A DNA stretch of 64,000 bases from Leptolyngbya sp. BC1307 (GCF_002286735.1 NZ_NRTA01000007.1:1-64000); one strand, 5' to 3'. Shown: positions 1 to 14,857, numbered from the stretch's first letter. The notes: generated by a model from the letters alone, not told the origin. Program-made: numbers and translations.

Positions 1-158
1 ACGAAGTCATTGTAAAGATTGTTCGCTGTCACGCACCTGGCTTTCACCACCCCCTAAGCTGCGCTATAGGCGGAGCACTAGCCGACTTTTTGGTAGCTAT
101 GCACTACTGTATAAGTGTAGTAGGTGTGCTTGATTAACTTATTGTCATTCTGTTCGCA

Positions 159-518
159 GTGTTTGCCATGGTACAGTTTAGGCCATCAAAATCGCTGGCG
201 TCTCAGCAGCTACCCACCGAGCTGGACTTGCCAGATACTGACAATCGCCCTGTGGACAATGAACTTCAGCTGCTGCTACCAATACTGCTGCGAAGCATTT
301 TAGAGCTGGCCTGGGGTAACCGCTCTGACTGGTTCTTCGGCTCGAATATGGGCCTTTATTACGATCCTAAGCGGCCAGCGGTGGGGCCAGACGGATTTTT
401 GAGCCTGGGCGTGCCGTACTATCGGCTACGCTGTAGCCTGCCTTTACCAAACATGGACACTTTACGGCACTCTAACCCTCTTAGTTTTCTGAATGCTCTA
501 CGCTGCCTACGGATCTAA
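159..518 (+). pseudogene. Truncated Uma2-like (DUF820) protein, N-terminal part only
   Basis: N-terminus resembles Uma2 proteins (LPDTDNRPVDNELQLLLPILLRSILELAWGNRSDWFFGSNMGLYYDPKRPAVGPDGFLSLGV), then diverges and stops at 119 aa, without the C-terminal nuclease part. Confidence 0.55.
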
Positions 519-1044
519 CCTGCACCCGCTTCGTCTTCAGCAGCGATCGCCGACAGCGCAGCTTTTAGGAACCGCCGCTGTCCCTGATATGGCTTTACGT
601 TTCCACAAGTGCGGCTACACAGATTTCTCAGGTAAGTGCAATCTTTTGCCCTGTCACGGCGGCATCGTTTACGTTGCTATTTACGAAATATCAGCTGCTG
701 AAATGGCGCTGCTAGACCGCAGTGAGGGGGCTGGCGCTGGCTACGATAGAGCTGCGATACCGGTCGATGGCTTTGGAGAGTGCGTCACCTATCTGGCGGC
801 AGCAACGCATATTGATGAAGCACTGCGACCGCTCTCCTGGTACAAAGCGCTGGTATTGGTCGGCTGCAAAAGACTGGCGTTTCCTGCTCCCTATATTGAG
901 GTAGTTCGCGATATTCCAACGGTGCAAGATCGGGATGGCGATCGCCACACCACTCACATGCAGCTAGTCGCAGACTGCGCAAATGCCAATAAAAAAAGCA
1001 GAGCCGGAGCCCTGCTTGGTTGTCGAAGCTATGAAAATCATTAG
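493..1044 (+). CDS. Gamma-glutamylcyclotransferase-like protein
   Basis: N-terminal [18 protein letters not shown] motif typical of GGCT/AIG2-like fold; ORF 183 aa. Confidence 0.7.
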   Translation: MLYAAYGSNLHPLRLQQRSPTAQLLGTAAVPDMALRFHKCGYTDFSGKCNLLPCHGGIVYVAIYEISAAEMALLDRSEGAGAGYDRAAIPVDGFGECVTYLAAATHIDEALRPLSWYKALVLVGCKRLAFPAPYIEVVRDIPTVQDRDGDRHTTHMQLVADCANANKKSRAGALLGCRSYENH

Positions 1045-1994
1045 CCTAGCGCTGCTGCGCCACCGACCACTTCTAAAATTTCTTGAGTAATTGCCGCCTG
1101 ACGGGCTTTGTTGTAAGAAAGCGTCAGCGACTTCATCAGATCTTTGGCGTTATCGCTAGCGCTGTTCATCGCTGTCATGCGGGATGCCAGCTCGCTGGCG
1201 GCAGACTCCTGCATCGCTCTCAAAATTTGGTTGTTGAGGTACAGAGGTAGCAACGCATCCAAGATTTGAGCCGGATTCTGCTCAAAAATCATGTCTTTAG
1301 GAAACTCGCCAGCTTCTGACTGTGGCGCGGCGGCGCGCTCTACGGCCAAGCGACCTTCCCGACTGGTGAGCCGAAAAATCTCGTCGTCACTCGATTCTAA
1401 GCCCTGAGGGTCAAGCGGTAGCAGTGTTTGAGTAACCGGCTTATTGCTCACCAAAGAGAGAAACTTGGTATAGACTAGCTCGACTCTATCGACCGATTCC
1501 GATAGAAAGAGAGAGAGCAGCTCATCAGCAATCATCGAAGCTTCGGCGGCAGTAGGAATTTGCTCTAGCCCCGTGTACTTGGCATCGATGGGCGCGTTGC
1601 GGCGCTCAAAGTACTGCACGGCCTTACGACCGACCAATACATAGGAAAAATCTAGCCCTTCTGCCTTGATTTCTTTTGCCCGGTTCTCGGCCCGGCGAAT
1701 GACGTTGGCATTGTAGCCGCCGCAGAGACCGCGATCGCCCGAAATCACCAGCAGTGACACCTTCTCTACGTCACGCTGCTGCAAAAGCGGCAGATCAGAA
1801 GTGTCTTCAAACTTGAGGCGGCTCTGCAAGCCGTACAGCACCTGAGCTAAGCGGTCAGCAAAGGGCCGGGTCGCGTTGACCTGAGCCTGAGCCCGCCGCA
1901 CCTTAGCCGCCGCGACTAGCCGCATTGCTTCGGTGATTTTGCGCGTATTTTTGACCGACTGAATGCGATCGCGAATTAGTTTTAAGTTAGCCAT
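1041..1994 (-). CDS. atpC: ATP synthase F1 subunit gamma
   Basis: [36 protein letters not shown]; conserved C-terminus [23 protein letters not shown]; cyanobacterial atp operon order. Confidence 0.98.
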   Translation of the reverse strand: MANLKLIRDRIQSVKNTRKITEAMRLVAAAKVRRAQAQVNATRPFADRLAQVLYGLQSRLKFEDTSDLPLLQQRDVEKVSLLVISGDRGLCGGYNANVIRRAENRAKEIKAEGLDFSYVLVGRKAVQYFERRNAPIDAKYTGLEQIPTAAEASMIADELLSLFLSESVDRVELVYTKFLSLVSNKPVTQTLLPLDPQGLESSDDEIFRLTSREGRLAVERAAAPQSEAGEFPKDMIFEQNPAQILDALLPLYLNNQILRAMQESAASELASRMTAMNSASDNAKDLMKSLTLSYNKARQAAITQEILEVVGGAAALG

Positions 1995-2066
1995 AATCTT
2001 TTGTTGTCAGGCCGCCAATCGTCCGTTATCGAAACGGTTAGCCAGCGGCCCAATCTGTGCGTCTCC

Positions 2067-3584
2067 CTAGGCCGCCGCCATAAATGCCTGCTTGCTCTCG
2101 TCGATAGCCGCGTTCAACAGCTCAACGGCTTCATCAGTCAGCACTTTCTTACTATTGATTTCATCGACAAACGCTTTCTTGCTGGTGTTGATATAGCCAA
2201 TCAGCTCACTCACGTAGTCAGCCACCTTATCAACCGGAACGTCGTCTAGCTTGCCGTTGATGCCCGCGTAGATGACGGCCACCTGCTCAGGCAGCGATCG
2301 AGGCGAATACTGAGGCTGCTTCAAAATTTCACGCAGGCGCTGGCCGCGAGCGAGCTGAGCCTGCGTCGCCGGGTCCAGATCAGAGGCAAACTGGGCAAAG
2401 GCTTGCAGTTCGTCAAATTGAGCCAGCTCTAGCTTGACCTTGCCGGCCACTTTCTTAATCGCCTTGGTCTGCGCTGCTGAACCTACGCGAGATACCGAAA
2501 TACCTGCGTTGATCGCCGGACGTAAGCCCGAGTTAAACAGGTCAGAAGATAGGAAGATCTGACCGTCGGTGATCGAAATCACGTTGGTAGGAATGTAGGC
2601 CGACACGTCACCCGCTTGAGTTTCGATAATTGGCAAAGCGGTCATGCTGCCTTCGCCTAGCTCGGGGCTGAGCTTGGCGGCTCGTTCTAGCAGGCGAGAG
2701 TGAAGATAAAACACGTCGCCAGGATACGCCTCACGTCCGGGCGGACGCTTCAGCAGCAAGGACATTTGACGATATGCCTGAGCCTGCTTGGTCAAGTCAT
2801 CGTAAATCACCAGCGTGGCTTTGCCCCTGTACATAAAGTACTCAGCAATGGAAGCGCCTGTGTAAGGAGCCAGGTACTGGATGGCGGCGGGGGCATCGGC
2901 ATTGGCGGCGACTACGACGGTGTAGTCGAGTGCGCCGCGCTCTTCAAGGACGCCCACGACCCGGGCGACTGAAGAGGCTTTTTGGCCGATGGCTACGTAA
3001 ACGCAAATCACGTCCTGGTCGGCCTGGTTGAGAATGGTGTCGATGGCGATCGCCGTCTTCCCGGTCTGTCGGTCGCCAATAATCAGCTCGCGCTGACCGC
3101 GCCCAATCGGAATCATCGCGTCAATGGCCGTGATCCCTGTTTGTAGCGGCTCGTAAACCGACTTACGTTCAATAATGCCCGGTGCTGGTGATTCGATCAG
3201 GCGGGTTTCGCTGGTCTGAATATCACCTTTGCCGTCAAGCGGTCGGCCCAGCGTATCGACAACGCGGCCCAGCATGGCCTCGCCTACGGGTACAGCCGCA
3301 ATTTCGCCGGTAGATTTAACCGTGCTGCCTTCTTGAATCTGGCGACCGGTGCCCATCAGCACTGCGCCAACGTTGTCTTCTTCCAGGTTGAGGGCAATGC
3401 CTCGGGTGCCGTCTTCAAACTCCAGCAGTTCGCCGGCCATGGCGTTGTCTAGGCCATAGATGCGGGCAATGCCGTCACCGATCTGCAAGACGGTGCCGAC
3501 GCTATCAGCTTTGACATTCTGGTCGTACTGCTCTATCTGCTGCTGAATAATGCTGCTAATTTCGTCTGGTCTGATGCTTACCAT
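2067..3584 (-). CDS. atpA: ATP synthase F1 subunit alpha
   Basis: Walker [16 protein letters not shown]; full-length 505 aa. Confidence 0.99.
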   Translation of the reverse strand: MVSIRPDEISSIIQQQIEQYDQNVKADSVGTVLQIGDGIARIYGLDNAMAGELLEFEDGTRGIALNLEEDNVGAVLMGTGRQIQEGSTVKSTGEIAAVPVGEAMLGRVVDTLGRPLDGKGDIQTSETRLIESPAPGIIERKSVYEPLQTGITAIDAMIPIGRGQRELIIGDRQTGKTAIAIDTILNQADQDVICVYVAIGQKASSVARVVGVLEERGALDYTVVVAANADAPAAIQYLAPYTGASIAEYFMYRGKATLVIYDDLTKQAQAYRQMSLLLKRPPGREAYPGDVFYLHSRLLERAAKLSPELGEGSMTALPIIETQAGDVSAYIPTNVISITDGQIFLSSDLFNSGLRPAINAGISVSRVGSAAQTKAIKKVAGKVKLELAQFDELQAFAQFASDLDPATQAQLARGQRLREILKQPQYSPRSLPEQVAVIYAGINGKLDDVPVDKVADYVSELIGYINTSKKAFVDEINSKKVLTDEAVELLNAAIDESKQAFMAAA

Positions 3585-3676
3585 AAAGAGTCGCTCTACT
3601 AACTACCGATATGTACTAAAAAATTGAGCAAGACTGCGTCCTGCTGACTGCGAGGTCTTAACCTTCTCCTAACCTT

Positions 3677-4228
3677 CTAAGTGGCCGCGCCTAGCTGTAA
3701 CCCAATGCGGCGAAGCTGTCCGCGCAGGCTAGCATCGAGTACTTGAGACCCGATCTGAATAATCACCCCACCGAGTAGATCCCGATCTACTCGGGTCTCT
3801 AGCTCAACGGCGTTGGCTTGGGTCATGCTGGTTACTCGCTGACGCACCGTTTCCTTTTGCTCGTCGGTGAGTTCGACCGCCGATATCACCTCGGCCAGCA
3901 CAGTCTGTCTAAGCTCGCGCACCCGGGATTGAAACTGCTGCAAAATTGGCTCGATTAGATAGATGCGTCCTTTATCTACCAGCAGCATTAGAAAATTCTT
4001 CATCTGCAGGTTGGTATCTTCTCCCAGCACTTGGGTCAGTACACCTTTCTTGGTCTCATCAGAAAGCAGCGGATTGGCCAAAAAATCTGACAGGCTGTCC
4101 GACGCTTTGAGCAAGTTAATGAGCTCTGCTGCCGTCTGGCTCAGCTCATCCACGCTGTCTTTTGACTGAGCGATAGACAGGAGCGCTTGGGCATAAGGAG
4201 CCGTGACCTCCGAAGTTGCCATACTCAT
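3677..4228 (-). CDS. atpD: ATP synthase F1 subunit delta
   Basis: VTAPYAQALLSIAQS..., GGVIIQIGSQVLDASLRGQL; operon position (cyanobacterial naming; atpH elsewhere). Confidence 0.96.
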   Translation of the reverse strand: MSMATSEVTAPYAQALLSIAQSKDSVDELSQTAAELINLLKASDSLSDFLANPLLSDETKKGVLTQVLGEDTNLQMKNFLMLLVDKGRIYLIEPILQQFQSRVRELRQTVLAEVISAVELTDEQKETVRQRVTSMTQANAVELETRVDRDLLGGVIIQIGSQVLDASLRGQLRRIGLQLGAAT

Positions 4229-4239
4229 GTTTTGTTCTC

Positions 4240-4764
4240 CTAATCTCCTAGCTGAGCGATGCTCTGGTCAACCAGTCGGGTCTGGACGCCTTCATTGAGG
4301 ACTTCAGGCAGGCGCGATCGCACCTTCTCAATCGCCATCGCCGACACCCGCTGTCTCAGCTCGCGCATCGCTCGCTCTTCTTGAGAAGATAAGTCCTGCT
4401 GAGCTGCGGCCTTCATCCGCTCAATATCTTTGATCGACTGGGCCATGACCGCCTGTCGGGCTACTTCAGCATTGTCAGATGCTTCAGCTCGAATGCGCTC
4501 CGCCTCTTTTTTAGCCATTTGCAGCTTTTGCTGCTGATCGGCTAGTGAGGAAGACGCCTGCTTTTGCCGCGCCTCAGCCTCTTTAATTGCCGTTTCAATC
4601 TCGTCGCGGCGCTCCTTGAGCTTATCGCCCAGAAAACCCCGTCCAAAATAGAAAAGGACGCCGATGATAATGATTAGGTTAATCAGGTTGGTTTCGAGGA
4701 TGTCGAAATTTAGCCCAAATCCTTTTGTCTCGGAGGCTAGCAGCCCCAACGCTTGCGTTAACAC
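4240..4764 (-). CDS. atpF: ATP synthase F0 subunit b
   Basis: N-terminal TM helix then long charged coiled coil; operon position. Confidence 0.95.
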   Translation of the reverse strand: MLTQALGLLASETKGFGLNFDILETNLINLIIIIGVLFYFGRGFLGDKLKERRDEIETAIKEAEARQKQASSSLADQQQKLQMAKKEAERIRAEASDNAEVARQAVMAQSIKDIERMKAAAQQDLSSQEERAMRELRQRVSAMAIEKVRSRLPEVLNEGVQTRLVDQSIAQLGD

Positions 4765-4832
4765 TTTCGATACCTGCTTGATCGCTTCTGCTTGATTTCT
4801 TCAGATCTGGATTGAGCGCATCGCGATGCCGC

Positions 4833-5321
4833 TCATACTGCTGAACCTAGCAGCTTTCCTAGAATTTGCTCGCTCAGTGCGTCTACTTGAGTTTCCAGCT
4901 GGGTTAAAGCGGCTGTCTTCTGCTGGTCTAGCTCCTGCTGTACAGATTCGCGCTGGGCTGCTGCCTCCTGCTGTGCGACTGACTGCTTTTCATCTGCGAT
5001 TTTTTGAGCCTCGGCTTGGGCCGACTCAATCACGCTGCGAGCCTCACGGCGCGTCGCTGCCAGCGACTGCTCGTACTCAGTAGCCAGCTTTTCAGCTTTA
5101 GCCAAGCGCTCTTGGGCGTTGCTTTTCGTGGTGCGCACGTAGGCGTCGCGCTCATCAATGGCCTGACCTAGCGGATCGTAAAAAATGGCTTTGAGCACAG
5201 CCGTCAAAATCAGAAACTGAATGGCCATCAGCGGCAGGGTCGCGTCTAGATCAAACAGCCCCCCGGCTTCTTCAGTTGCTTCAACAGCCTCAACAGCGAG
5301 TAATGTCAGTCCCGTCCACAT
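4833..5321 (-). CDS. atpG: ATP synthase F0 subunit b'
   Basis: [40 protein letters not shown]...; operon position. Confidence 0.95.
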   Translation of the reverse strand: MWTGLTLLAVEAVEATEEAGGLFDLDATLPLMAIQFLILTAVLKAIFYDPLGQAIDERDAYVRTTKSNAQERLAKAEKLATEYEQSLAATRREARSVIESAQAEAQKIADEKQSVAQQEAAAQRESVQQELDQQKTAALTQLETQVDALSEQILGKLLGSAV

Positions 5322-5408
5322 GGTTCTTCTCTAGATTCAAAATTTAGAAAGCGCGGGGCAAAGCATTGCGCTGAATACCCCGCTTTCGATGCCCCATAGG
5401 GAGACGAT

Positions 5409-5708
<300 letters not shown>

Positions 5709-5818
5709 CTAGAACTAGGCAGGGCGGTGAGTCAGTAAAGAGTGAGATTAATGAGAGTCTCTATCTCTCAAGGAACGGCGATCGCTCCCAAAATCTAGCC
5801 TGAAATCAAACCTGAAGC

Positions 5819-6565
5819 TCAAGCGTGTTCTTCACCGTGCCCTTCAATGGCTTCACCAATGTAAGCAGCCGCCAGCGTTGCAAAGATCAGCGCCTGAATT
5901 GCACTGGTAAATAGCCCCAGCACCATTACTGGCAATGGCACAAATAAAGGCACCAGCAGCACCAGTACCGCAACCACCAGCTCATCTGCCAGGATATTGC
6001 CAAACAGCCTGAAGCTCAAAGAGAGGGGCTTGGTGAAGTCTTCTAAGATGTTAATCGGCAGCAAGATTGGGGTGGGCTCAATGTACTTGGCAAAATAGCC
6101 CAGCCCACGCTTGCGAAAGCCAGCATAGAAGTAAGCCAGAGAGGTCAGCAGCGCCAGCGCCACGGTTGTATTGATGTCGTTGGTTGGCGCAGCCAGCTCA
6201 CCGCCCGGAATGCGAATTAGCTTCCAGGGAATCAGCGCGCCCGACCAGTTAGAGACGAAAATAAACAAAAATAGCGTACCGACAAAAGGCACCCAGGGGC
6301 GATATTCCTTTTCACCGATTTGATCCTTGGCCAGGTCGCGAATAAAATCCAGCGCATACTCCATAAAATTTTGCAGCCCAGATGGAATACGCTCCACCTT
6401 TCGGGTAGCTAAAAAGGCCACGCCGATCAGCAGCGCCGATACGAACCAAGAAACCAGAAATACCTGACCGTGCAGCTTTAAGCCGCCAATATGCCAGTAA
6501 TAGTGCTGACCGACTTCTAGCTTGGCTAAAAGTGCAGGGTCAAAAAAGTGCAGGGTGCTTAGCAT
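5819..6565 (-). CDS. atpI: ATP synthase F0 subunit a
   Basis: [23 protein letters not shown] and multiple TM segments. Confidence 0.98.
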   Translation of the reverse strand: MLSTLHFFDPALLAKLEVGQHYYWHIGGLKLHGQVFLVSWFVSALLIGVAFLATRKVERIPSGLQNFMEYALDFIRDLAKDQIGEKEYRPWVPFVGTLFLFIFVSNWSGALIPWKLIRIPGGELAAPTNDINTTVALALLTSLAYFYAGFRKRGLGYFAKYIEPTPILLPINILEDFTKPLSLSFRLFGNILADELVVAVLVLLVPLFVPLPVMVLGLFTSAIQALIFATLAAAYIGEAIEGHGEEHA

Positions 6566-6626
6566 CGCCGTTTAGTTCTCTTCGTTTACTTCTCTTCGTC
6601 TCTTTCGAGTTTGCGCTGATACTGGC

Positions 6627-7103
6627 TTACATCGCCTTTTTCTGAGGCAAGACAGCCGTCCACAGTACGAATGTAATCAGCGCGGCTTTGTAGGTCAAAA
6701 ATCCCAAAAAGACGGGCAGCACCGATAGCTGCTGCCACTGCGTTGACACCACCAGCACGCCGATTAAGACGGCTAGCCGTCCGCTACTCGACTTGGGGGC
6801 CTCTCGACCGATCTTGCCGACGCTTCTGGCCAGCATTCTCAGATAAACCACGCCCGTGCAGGCACCGATCACATAGTTGAGCGCTGTGTTCAGCGAGTAA
6901 AAGCCCCAAACAAAGAGGAAAATTACCGCACTGAAGGCAACCGTCAGCCTGAGCAGGGTTTGCTGCAGCTGATAGTAATCTTGCATGGCCGTTCCAGTCG
7001 GGGGCGGCAGTTGTACCGCAGCCGGCTCCTGTTCAGCCTGGTCTGATTCCTCAGTTGCTAAGGATTCATCTGGCGTTTTAGTTGTTTTTTCGGCAAAAGT
7101 CAC
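6627..7103 (-). CDS. atp1: ATP synthase protein I (Atp1-like)
   Basis: First gene of atp operon, small membrane protein upstream of subunit a. Confidence 0.8.
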   Translation of the reverse strand: MTFAEKTTKTPDESLATEESDQAEQEPAAVQLPPPTGTAMQDYYQLQQTLLRLTVAFSAVIFLFVWGFYSLNTALNYVIGACTGVVYLRMLARSVGKIGREAPKSSSGRLAVLIGVLVVSTQWQQLSVLPVFLGFLTYKAALITFVLWTAVLPQKKAM

Positions 7104-7230
7104 AGCGGCAAAATGCGGAAAAAGTTCGTCAAACCAGTCAATTTAAGACAGGGTTAACCTGTGCCAAACCAAGGCTGATCATATCATGGCAACAATACTT
7201 AGCAAAAAAGTTTTGACCAGAGAACGGGCA

Positions 7231-8451
7231 TCAGTTTTGTGGTAGCGCTAACATAATTAGCTGTCGGGTCTGTAGCGATCGCACCCCGTCTATCGACAAA
7301 CCGCTCTGTGGCAGGATATCAGCGACTGGCCGGCCCTGTTCAGGCGCGCACTTTTCTAAAAAGGCAAATTCTGCCTCTGTAATCGAGACAACTTGATAGT
7401 CGTAGTTAAAAAAGCTGCGGCTAGGCCAGCCTTCCATGCAGGGATGGCGCTCGGGAATGGCCGTTAGCAGCAGTTCATCATCAGTCCAGTTGGTTTTTTC
7501 GAGCGGCGGTCGGCTGAGGAAAAATTCAAAATGAGTTACCTCCGGGTCGAGCAGCTCAGTTAGTCGGTAGCGATCGCGCTCCGAAAGCTTCTCGGCTCTA
7601 GCTACCAGATCAGGCGCGGTGCCAATCAGCCGGGACAGATCCCAATAGGGCGGGTTAGAAAAGCCGACAAAGTCGAGGCCAGAAGCATCAACGAGATCAA
7701 ACAGCGTCTCGACGTTGTAATCAATCTCTTGAGGATGCACGTACATATCGGCAAAGCATTCGTCTCGCTGATTTTCGAGTGCCCAGCGGGTCTCCTCTCG
7801 TTTTCGCAGCCGGTTTTGCTCAGGCAGGGATGAAAACAGCGTGCGGCCTACCTGGACGCCGTCTTTGTAGTCGCCCCGGCGATCGCCTTGCAGTAGCGCG
7901 ATCGCCTGCTGGGTCAGCTGAATTTCCCAACGCCCGAGTTCCGCATAGACAAAAATATGGAAAATGCCGCCGGGAGCTAGTTTTTTAGCCAGTGCCTGAA
8001 TGCCTCTGACCGGGTCAGGCAGATGGTGCAGCACGCCCACACAGTTAATCAGGTCAAATTCACCCGGAATCTGATCGACATCATAAATACTGAGATTGTG
8101 AAACGCGACTCGATCTGCGCCAGATCGCTGACAGCGCTCAGTAGCCACGGCGATCGCGCCTGCACTCAGGTCAATCCCCACCACTTCAGCCGCCGGGTTG
8201 AGATGAACCAAATATTCGGTGCCGACCCCCGTACCGCAGCCCGCATCTAAAATTCGCACCTGGTCGCGCGACGGCTTGCGGCCCGTACAAAAGCTATAGG
8301 CAGAGGGCCAGTGCCAGCGCCAGTTGTAGCCAGGAGGAGCCTCATCTAGCAGCGGCTCAGGCGGAAAGGGATAGGTATCATAAAGCTGGGCAACAGCCGA
8401 ACTGACTGCCGAATCTGAACGCGCTGCCGAAGAAGACTCTGCCATAGTCAC
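7231..8451 (-). CDS. Class I SAM-dependent methyltransferase
   Basis: Motif I VRILDAGCGTGVGTEYL; INCVGVLHHLPDPVRG. Confidence 0.9.
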   Translation of the reverse strand: MTMAESSSAARSDSAVSSAVAQLYDTYPFPPEPLLDEAPPGYNWRWHWPSAYSFCTGRKPSRDQVRILDAGCGTGVGTEYLVHLNPAAEVVGIDLSAGAIAVATERCQRSGADRVAFHNLSIYDVDQIPGEFDLINCVGVLHHLPDPVRGIQALAKKLAPGGIFHIFVYAELGRWEIQLTQQAIALLQGDRRGDYKDGVQVGRTLFSSLPEQNRLRKREETRWALENQRDECFADMYVHPQEIDYNVETLFDLVDASGLDFVGFSNPPYWDLSRLIGTAPDLVARAEKLSERDRYRLTELLDPEVTHFEFFLSRPPLEKTNWTDDELLLTAIPERHPCMEGWPSRSFFNYDYQVVSITEAEFAFLEKCAPEQGRPVADILPQSGLSIDGVRSLQTRQLIMLALPQN

Positions 8452-8770
8452 TGTTCACTGAGTAGATATTCAAAGATCACCTTCATAGCATCACCTGGTA
8501 CGCCCAGTGATGCAAAACCGAAGGAAAACAAAAGCTACAAAACTTAACTCTACTCTCAGAGAGTTCAAACGATCTCGTATGATCGTCGGGGGAAAGGTTT
8601 GCGCAGTTTTGGATAGGTTCTGGCAAGCCCTCACGCAGTAACGGTATCCGATTAAACAATACGGTTCTTAACAATACCGCAGTCGCCTTTCCAAATCGTT
8701 TTACTCTGAGAACACGAAACCCAACCAACTGCTTTTAACGAGTCCTCATTCTTATATAGGGAGTCTTTGA

Positions 8771-11524
<2,754 letters not shown>

Positions 11525-11570
11525 GCACGGAGCCACGAGCAAGCAACTCAATCGTTCAATGCTCTGTGAA

Positions 11571-11590
11571 GGGCGCAACATTTTGCGCCC
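11571..11590 (+). terminator. Hairpin downstream of apcE (attenuator/terminator candidate)
   Basis: GGGCGCAA-catt-TTGCGCCC, 46 nt after apcE stop; no strong T-tract. Confidence 0.5.
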
Positions 11591-11989
11591 CTTATCCGCA
11601 CGGTACAGACTACTGGGCTGAACTTGCCTTGCTCATCAATTTCTGAGGATCTTTATTACGAAATATTTCCAAACCTCTAAGAAGGTCAGCGGAATGCCGG
11701 AAAATGTTTACGGAAGGTAGCTGAGCCGAACAAGATGAGCTTACTCAAAGCGTAGATCTGATGAACTGATATCTTGTTTGCTTGCAAGCGGAAAAGTTTG
11801 ATTCTCTACGGTAGGCCCTTCGTCACTTCTCCTCTCGTTCTTGCCGGTTAATGCTCTTAAAGCTGCACAGCAGTTCGCAGGGCATTGGCATGTAGGGTTA
11901 GAGATTGAGATAGCTGACTAAAGCTTAGCTGTTTGTTTTTTGAAAGCCAGTTGCACTCATCTGGTTTATTCTTTCGGAGGAATCCATTA

Positions 11990-12475
11990 ATGAGTATAGT
12001 CACGAAGTCAATCGTGAATGCCGACGCTGAGGCCCGCTACCTCAGCCCCGGCGAATTAGATCGCATCAAGGGTTTTGTTACCTCTGGTGAGCGTCGTGTG
12101 CGCATCGCCCAGGTCTTGACTGAGTCCCGTGAGCGCATCGTTAAGCAAGCTGGTGACCAGCTATTCCAAAAGCGCCCTGATGTGGTCTCCCCTGGTGGCA
12201 ACGCCTACGGCGAAGAGATGACCGCAACTTGCCTGCGCGATATGGACTACTATCTGCGTCTGATCACCTACGGTGTAGTCGCAGGTGACGTTACCCCAAT
12301 CGAAGAGATTGGCCTGGTCGGCGCTCGTGAAATGTACAACTCCCTTGGCACCTCCATCCCTGCGATGGCTGAGTCAATCCGTTGCATGAAGAACGTTGCT
12401 GGCTCCATGATGTCTGGAGAAGATGCGACCGAAGCTGCCTCTTACTTCGACTACGTGGTTGGCGGTCTGCAGTAG
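11990..12475 (+). CDS. apcA: Allophycocyanin alpha subunit
   Basis: [30 protein letters not shown]; start at 11990 preferred over ORF start 11933 (GGAGGAAT RBS upstream). Confidence 0.98.
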   Translation: MSIVTKSIVNADAEARYLSPGELDRIKGFVTSGERRVRIAQVLTESRERIVKQAGDQLFQKRPDVVSPGGNAYGEEMTATCLRDMDYYLRLITYGVVAGDVTPIEEIGLVGAREMYNSLGTSIPAMAESIRCMKNVAGSMMSGEDATEAASYFDYVVGGLQ

Positions 12476-12531
12476 GCCTCGGCTGCCCTCGTTTTTTCAT
12501 CATTCAAAGTCAACTTTAAGGAAGCGCACCT

Positions 12532-13017
12532 ATGCAAGACGCAATTACTGCTGTTATTAATGCTTCAGACGTTCAAGGTAAGTACCTCGATCAGTCTTCA
12601 ATGGATAAGCTCAAAGCTTATTTCCAAACTGGTGAGCTGCGCGTTCGTGCGGCTACTTCCATCAGTGCTAATGCGGCTGAAATCGTGAAGGAAGCAGTGG
12701 CTAAGTCCCTGCTGTATTCCGATATCACTCGCCCCGGCGGCAACATGTACACGACCCGTCGCTATGCTGCCTGCATCCGCGATCTCGACTACTACCTCCG
12801 CTACTCCACCTATGCAATGCTTGCAGGTGATCCCTCCATTCTCGATGAGCGCGTGCTCAACGGTTTGAAAGAGACCTACAACTCGCTAGGCGTTCCGGTT
12901 GGTGCAACTGTTCAGGCCATTCAGGCTATGAAAGAAGTCACTGCTAGCTTGGTCGGCGCTGATGCTGGCAAAGAAATGGGCGTTTACTTCGACTATATCT
13001 GCTCTGGCTTAAGCTAG
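12532..13017 (+). CDS. apcB: Allophycocyanin beta subunit
   Basis: [56 protein letters not shown]. Confidence 0.98.
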   Translation: MQDAITAVINASDVQGKYLDQSSMDKLKAYFQTGELRVRAATSISANAAEIVKEAVAKSLLYSDITRPGGNMYTTRRYAACIRDLDYYLRYSTYAMLAGDPSILDERVLNGLKETYNSLGVPVGATVQAIQAMKEVTASLVGADAGKEMGVYFDYICSGLS

Positions 13018-13286
13018 CAGGCAGGTAGTCTACCTCGATGACGGTTGGCTCTACGCGAGCTGATCCGCTTCCATCAAAATAGGATTCATTGATTTTTGAT
13101 GATCCTAACTTTCTCTGTCTAGAAGTCTGGGGTGAGTGTTAGAAAATTAAAGGCTTAGCAGAAGGAGGCGTTGAACCCTTCTTATTACCTGAGAGGCTTT
13201 GATTGGTTAGCATTGACTTATCAGACTTCTAGATAGCGTTTGAATTCAAAAAGTTCAGGTTTCAGATACCAGAGAGGCCCCTTGTT

Positions 13287-13490
13287 ATGCGAATGTTTAA
13301 AGTGACTGCCTGCGTTCCGAGCCAAACCAGGATTCGCACTCAGCGCGAGCTACAGAACACCTACTTTACAAAGCTAGTTCCTTACGACAATTGGTTTAAA
13401 GAGCAGCAGCGCATCCAAAAGATGGGCGGTACGATTGTCAAAGTAGAACTGGCTACTGGTCGTCAGGGCGCGAACACAGGTCTAGCGTAG
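13287..13490 (+). CDS. apcC: Phycobilisome small core linker ApcC (7.8 kDa)
   Basis: MRMFKVTACVPSQTRIRTQRELQNTYFTKLVPYDNWFKEQQRIQKMGG. Confidence 0.97.
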   Translation: MRMFKVTACVPSQTRIRTQRELQNTYFTKLVPYDNWFKEQQRIQKMGGTIVKVELATGRQGANTGLA

Positions 13491-13631
13491 ATCTATTCTT
13501 AAGATTTTCACAGGTCTAGCTGTGCATAGCGTAGCAGCGTTGCTAGGAGTGGGTCGCTAGCGAATAGGCTATCTCACTTCACCAGATATTATTATTTTTG
13601 ACGGGGCTCATCTGACAAGCCTTTGCTGGTT

Positions 13632-13668
13632 AAGGAGTAAGGTGTATTGCACACTCTGCTCCTTTTTT
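13632..13668 (+). terminator. Rho-independent terminator downstream of apcC
   Basis: AAGGAGtaaGGTGT-attgc-ACACTctgCTCCTTTTTT. Confidence 0.7.
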
Positions 13669-13709
13669 AGTGGCCGCCGTCAGGGCAACGCCCAAGGCTA
13701 ACCTGACGC

Positions 13710-13898
13710 TTAGCGGAGCCCAATCCACGTAAAGAAGTCTTGGCGGGTCAGAAACTCCGTTACCAGCAAAGCAGCAAACCCGATCATGGCAAACCGCCCG
13801 TTAATTTGCTCAGCGTACCGGGTCCATCCAAAGCTAGGCGGTGCGTCATTTGGCGAGGTTGGCTGAGTAGGCTGGTCTTTTGGCGGTGATGTAGTCAT
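13710..13898 (-). CDS. High light-inducible / chlorophyll a/b-binding-like protein (HLIP)
   Basis: 62 aa; FGWTRYAEQINGRFAMIGFAALLVTEFLTRQDFFTWIGL (ExxNGRxAMIGF motif). Confidence 0.92.
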   Translation of the reverse strand: MTTSPPKDQPTQPTSPNDAPPSFGWTRYAEQINGRFAMIGFAALLVTEFLTRQDFFTWIGLR

Positions 13899-14456
13899 AA
13901 AATAGCTAGATAGGATTGCATCTGTATTGATATCTTATTACACGCTAGATCAACCCTGGACAAAGCTCGATTCGTCAGATTACATTCATTAAGCTGAAAG
14001 CATCCTATAAGAATTGTTAGAAAAATAATGCTGTTAGGGTCTAACTTGCTTCGTATAGATAAAACCTTCTACAAGAGATAGGCAAATTAATAGGTTGCTC
14101 GCTAGCATCTAAAGATATAACCTAAGGCAATTAGAATGACAGCAAAAAAATAGAATAGAAAATTAGAATATTTGCTTTATAACAATTTAAGTATGGCCTA
14201 AGAAGGATCCAAAGTGCACTAGAGGTGACGAGCAGCTGATCCGACAGCCGCTCTGGGCTAAATCTCTGTCGCTGGGGGTTGAAATATATATTGATGCCGA
14301 TATATGTTTCTATCTGCCGCACTGCAATTTCACTACAGTTTCTATTGACTGTTGCGGTTATATAATATTTTTTCGTGCGCTCGCATGAATCACTACAGGC
14401 GAGCGGTATCCCCACAGAGCTTTTTGTAAACTTTCAAGCGTTAACGTTCAAAGATC

Positions 14457-14855
14457 ATGGCTGAAAAAAATGTGCCGCTAAAGGGGAAAGCACTACTTCA
14501 AAAGTTTGACGAGCTAGCTCATCTGTCTAAGAGAGAAAGGGCGCAGGGGTGTGGCTACTACACGCTGACCAAAGATAATCAAGTTCGGGCTAACTTAGCT
14601 GATTTTTACAATGCTCTCCTAGAAGCGAAAGGCATTTCCCTGAATCCTGAAGGCTCAAAAGACGGTAGGGGACGCGAACCAACTTATCGGGTGAGTGTTC
14701 ATAAAAACGGCCAAATTGTGATCGGTTCTACCTACACTCAAGAGATGGGGCTCAAGCCTGGAGACGAGTTTCAAATCAAGCTGGGCTACAAGCATATCAA
14801 GCTCGAACAGCTCGGCCACACCAAAGATGATGATGTTGATGAGGCGGCTGAGTAA
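14457..14855 (+). CDS. cyAbrB-family transcriptional regulator
   Basis: KGKALLQKFDELAHLSKRERAQGCGYYT...; SVHKNGQIVIGSTYTQEMGLKPGDEFQIKLGYKHIKL. Confidence 0.92.
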   Translation: MAEKNVPLKGKALLQKFDELAHLSKRERAQGCGYYTLTKDNQVRANLADFYNALLEAKGISLNPEGSKDGRGREPTYRVSVHKNGQIVIGSTYTQEMGLKPGDEFQIKLGYKHIKLEQLGHTKDDDVDEAAE

Positions 14856-14857
14856 CG

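Noticed and set aside
8483-8728. 81-aa minus ORF upstream of apcE
   Set aside because: Lies in the apcE promoter/leader region, no motif, implausible composition
14131-14415. 94-aa ORF on the minus strand upstream of cyAbrB
   Set aside because: AT-rich, non-protein-like composition, lies in the promoter region of cyAbrB; no recognisable motif
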